Assembly: GCA_020346805.1 (NCBI GenBank)
Contig: CP070790.1
Coordinates: forward strand, 1,114,580 to 1,120,087
Length of the DNA stretch: 5,508 nt
DNA from: Planctomycetota bacterium
Lineage (GTDB): Bacteria; Planctomycetota; Phycisphaerae; UBA1845; PWPN01
Direction: 5' to 3'
Under the pieces are notes generated by a model. The model searched no databases, had not been told where the DNA came from, and was given only the letters and a program-made list of their open reading frames with translations. Position numbers and translations under genes: made by a program. Shown piece by piece: positions 5,119 to 5,508 of the stretch. Position 1 is the first letter of the stretch. Each line of letters begins with the position of its first letter.

Positions 5119-5508
5119 TTAAATACCCGCCTCGATATCCATCCCCATATCCAGACCCGGCGCGGAGTGGGTGATGGCCCCGACGGCGATTCGGTCCACT
5201 CCGGTTTCGGCAATTGCCCTGACTTTATCGAGGTTGACCCCGCCGGAAGCCTCCAATTCTATTTTGCCGGTCAGTCCCTGGCCGTCTCGTCGGGCAACCG
5301 CTCTACGCATCTGATCAACACTGAAATTGTCCAGCAAAATCACGTCGATGCCGCTCACCTTGAGCAGTTCATCCAACTGTCCCAAGGTATCCACTTCAAA
5401 CTCCACTAACTCAGGTGGCGGCTTTAGTCGAGACGCATCAGCGACCATTTCCGAAGTGGCGGCCGCCAGCTGGCCGACCTCAATGTTGGACAGATGATTG
5501 TCCTTTAC
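5119..5508 (-). CDS. nadC: Nicotinate-nucleotide pyrophosphorylase (quinolinate phosphoribosyltransferase), C-terminal part
   Basis: These are the final 129 residues of a protein that usually has about 280; the 5' part lies beyond the right edge. The enzyme joins quinolinate to PRPP to give nicotinate mononucleotide with release of CO2, the last committed step of de novo NAD synthesis, in the cytoplasm. The frame is open from the window edge, starting VKDNHLSNIE, which holds the KDNH active-site motif. It continues with VEFEVDT (the conserved acidic residue of the barrel), VILLDNF (the catalytic-site aspartate in LDN), LEASGGVNLDKV and DRIAVGAITHSAPGLDM near the C-terminus, all in family order. 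The ATG at 5448 is internal and is not the start. The gene ends TAA at 5119, 46 bases before the rnpB 5' end, in the same orientation; the two are adjacent but not functionally linked as far as the sequence shows. No broken frame or missing key residue is seen in the visible half. Confidence 0.96.
   Translation of the reverse strand, partial: VKDNHLSNIEVGQLAAATSEMVADASRLKPPPELVEFEVDTLGQLDELLKVSGIDVILLDNFSVDQMRRAVARRDGQGLTGKIELEASGGVNLDKVRAIAETGVDRIAVGAITHSAPGLDMGMDIEAGI

Noticed and set aside
4822..5409. Plus-strand open frame of 195 codons
   Set aside because: It crosses both the complement of the RNase P RNA and the complement of nadC, so it is not a plausible gene.

Overview
This window is a compact, bacterial, almost wholly minus-strand block. 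The sequence contains no taxonomic marker other than the RNase P RNA, which is a class A (ancestral) type. That RNA, together with a lipoprotein and membrane-anchored aerotolerance-type operon, fits a Gram-negative bacterium. The low similarity of most segments to textbook relatives suggests an uncultivated lineage, but phylum cannot be assigned from this window. Hand counts give about 60% GC for one line of the MoxR gene and about 34% for the core of the small gene at 3022-3393, a sharp compositional step.

Reading in the direction of transcription (right to left): the C-terminal part of nadC (quinolinate phosphoribosyltransferase) enters at the right edge and stops at 5119. A short gap holds an extended -10 promoter (5081-5089), followed by a complete RNase P RNA gene (about 5073 down to 4680) ending in a seven-T tract. 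The next 227 bases (4453-4679) hold no gene but carry candidate promoters and a cluster of overlapping palindromes, and lead into a MoxR-type AAA+ ATPase gene (4452-3454). Then come a DUF58 protein with a von Willebrand A fold (2978-2103), a lipoprotein-like membrane protein resembling BatD (2100-1030), and a BatA-type membrane VWA protein (1033 to beyond the left edge).

The last three genes are tightly packed (a 2-base gap, then an ATGA overlap) and form the front of a MoxR/Bat-type operon. The expected working model is that the MoxR ATPase acts as a chaperone-like partner for the VWA proteins, with DUF58 in the cytoplasm, BatA anchored in the membrane with its metal-binding VWA domain, and the BatD-like protein presenting an extracytoplasmic beta domain and a cytoplasmic helical tail. 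More VWA and TPR genes would be expected off the left edge.

The most unusual feature is between moxR and DUF58, which normally adjoin. An AT-rich cassette of about 460 bases has been placed exactly in the junction. It encodes a four-helix-bundle protein of the S23 / 23S-rRNA-intervening-sequence family, and it is bounded by inverted repeats built from an 8-base unit (TTTTGACG). The right-hand repeat starts one base after the moxR stop codon and the left-hand repeat ends 12 bases before the DUF58 start codon. In RNA the two arms can pair over 19 uninterrupted base pairs. This looks like a small mobile or domesticated element related to rRNA intervening sequences, sitting inside a protein operon.
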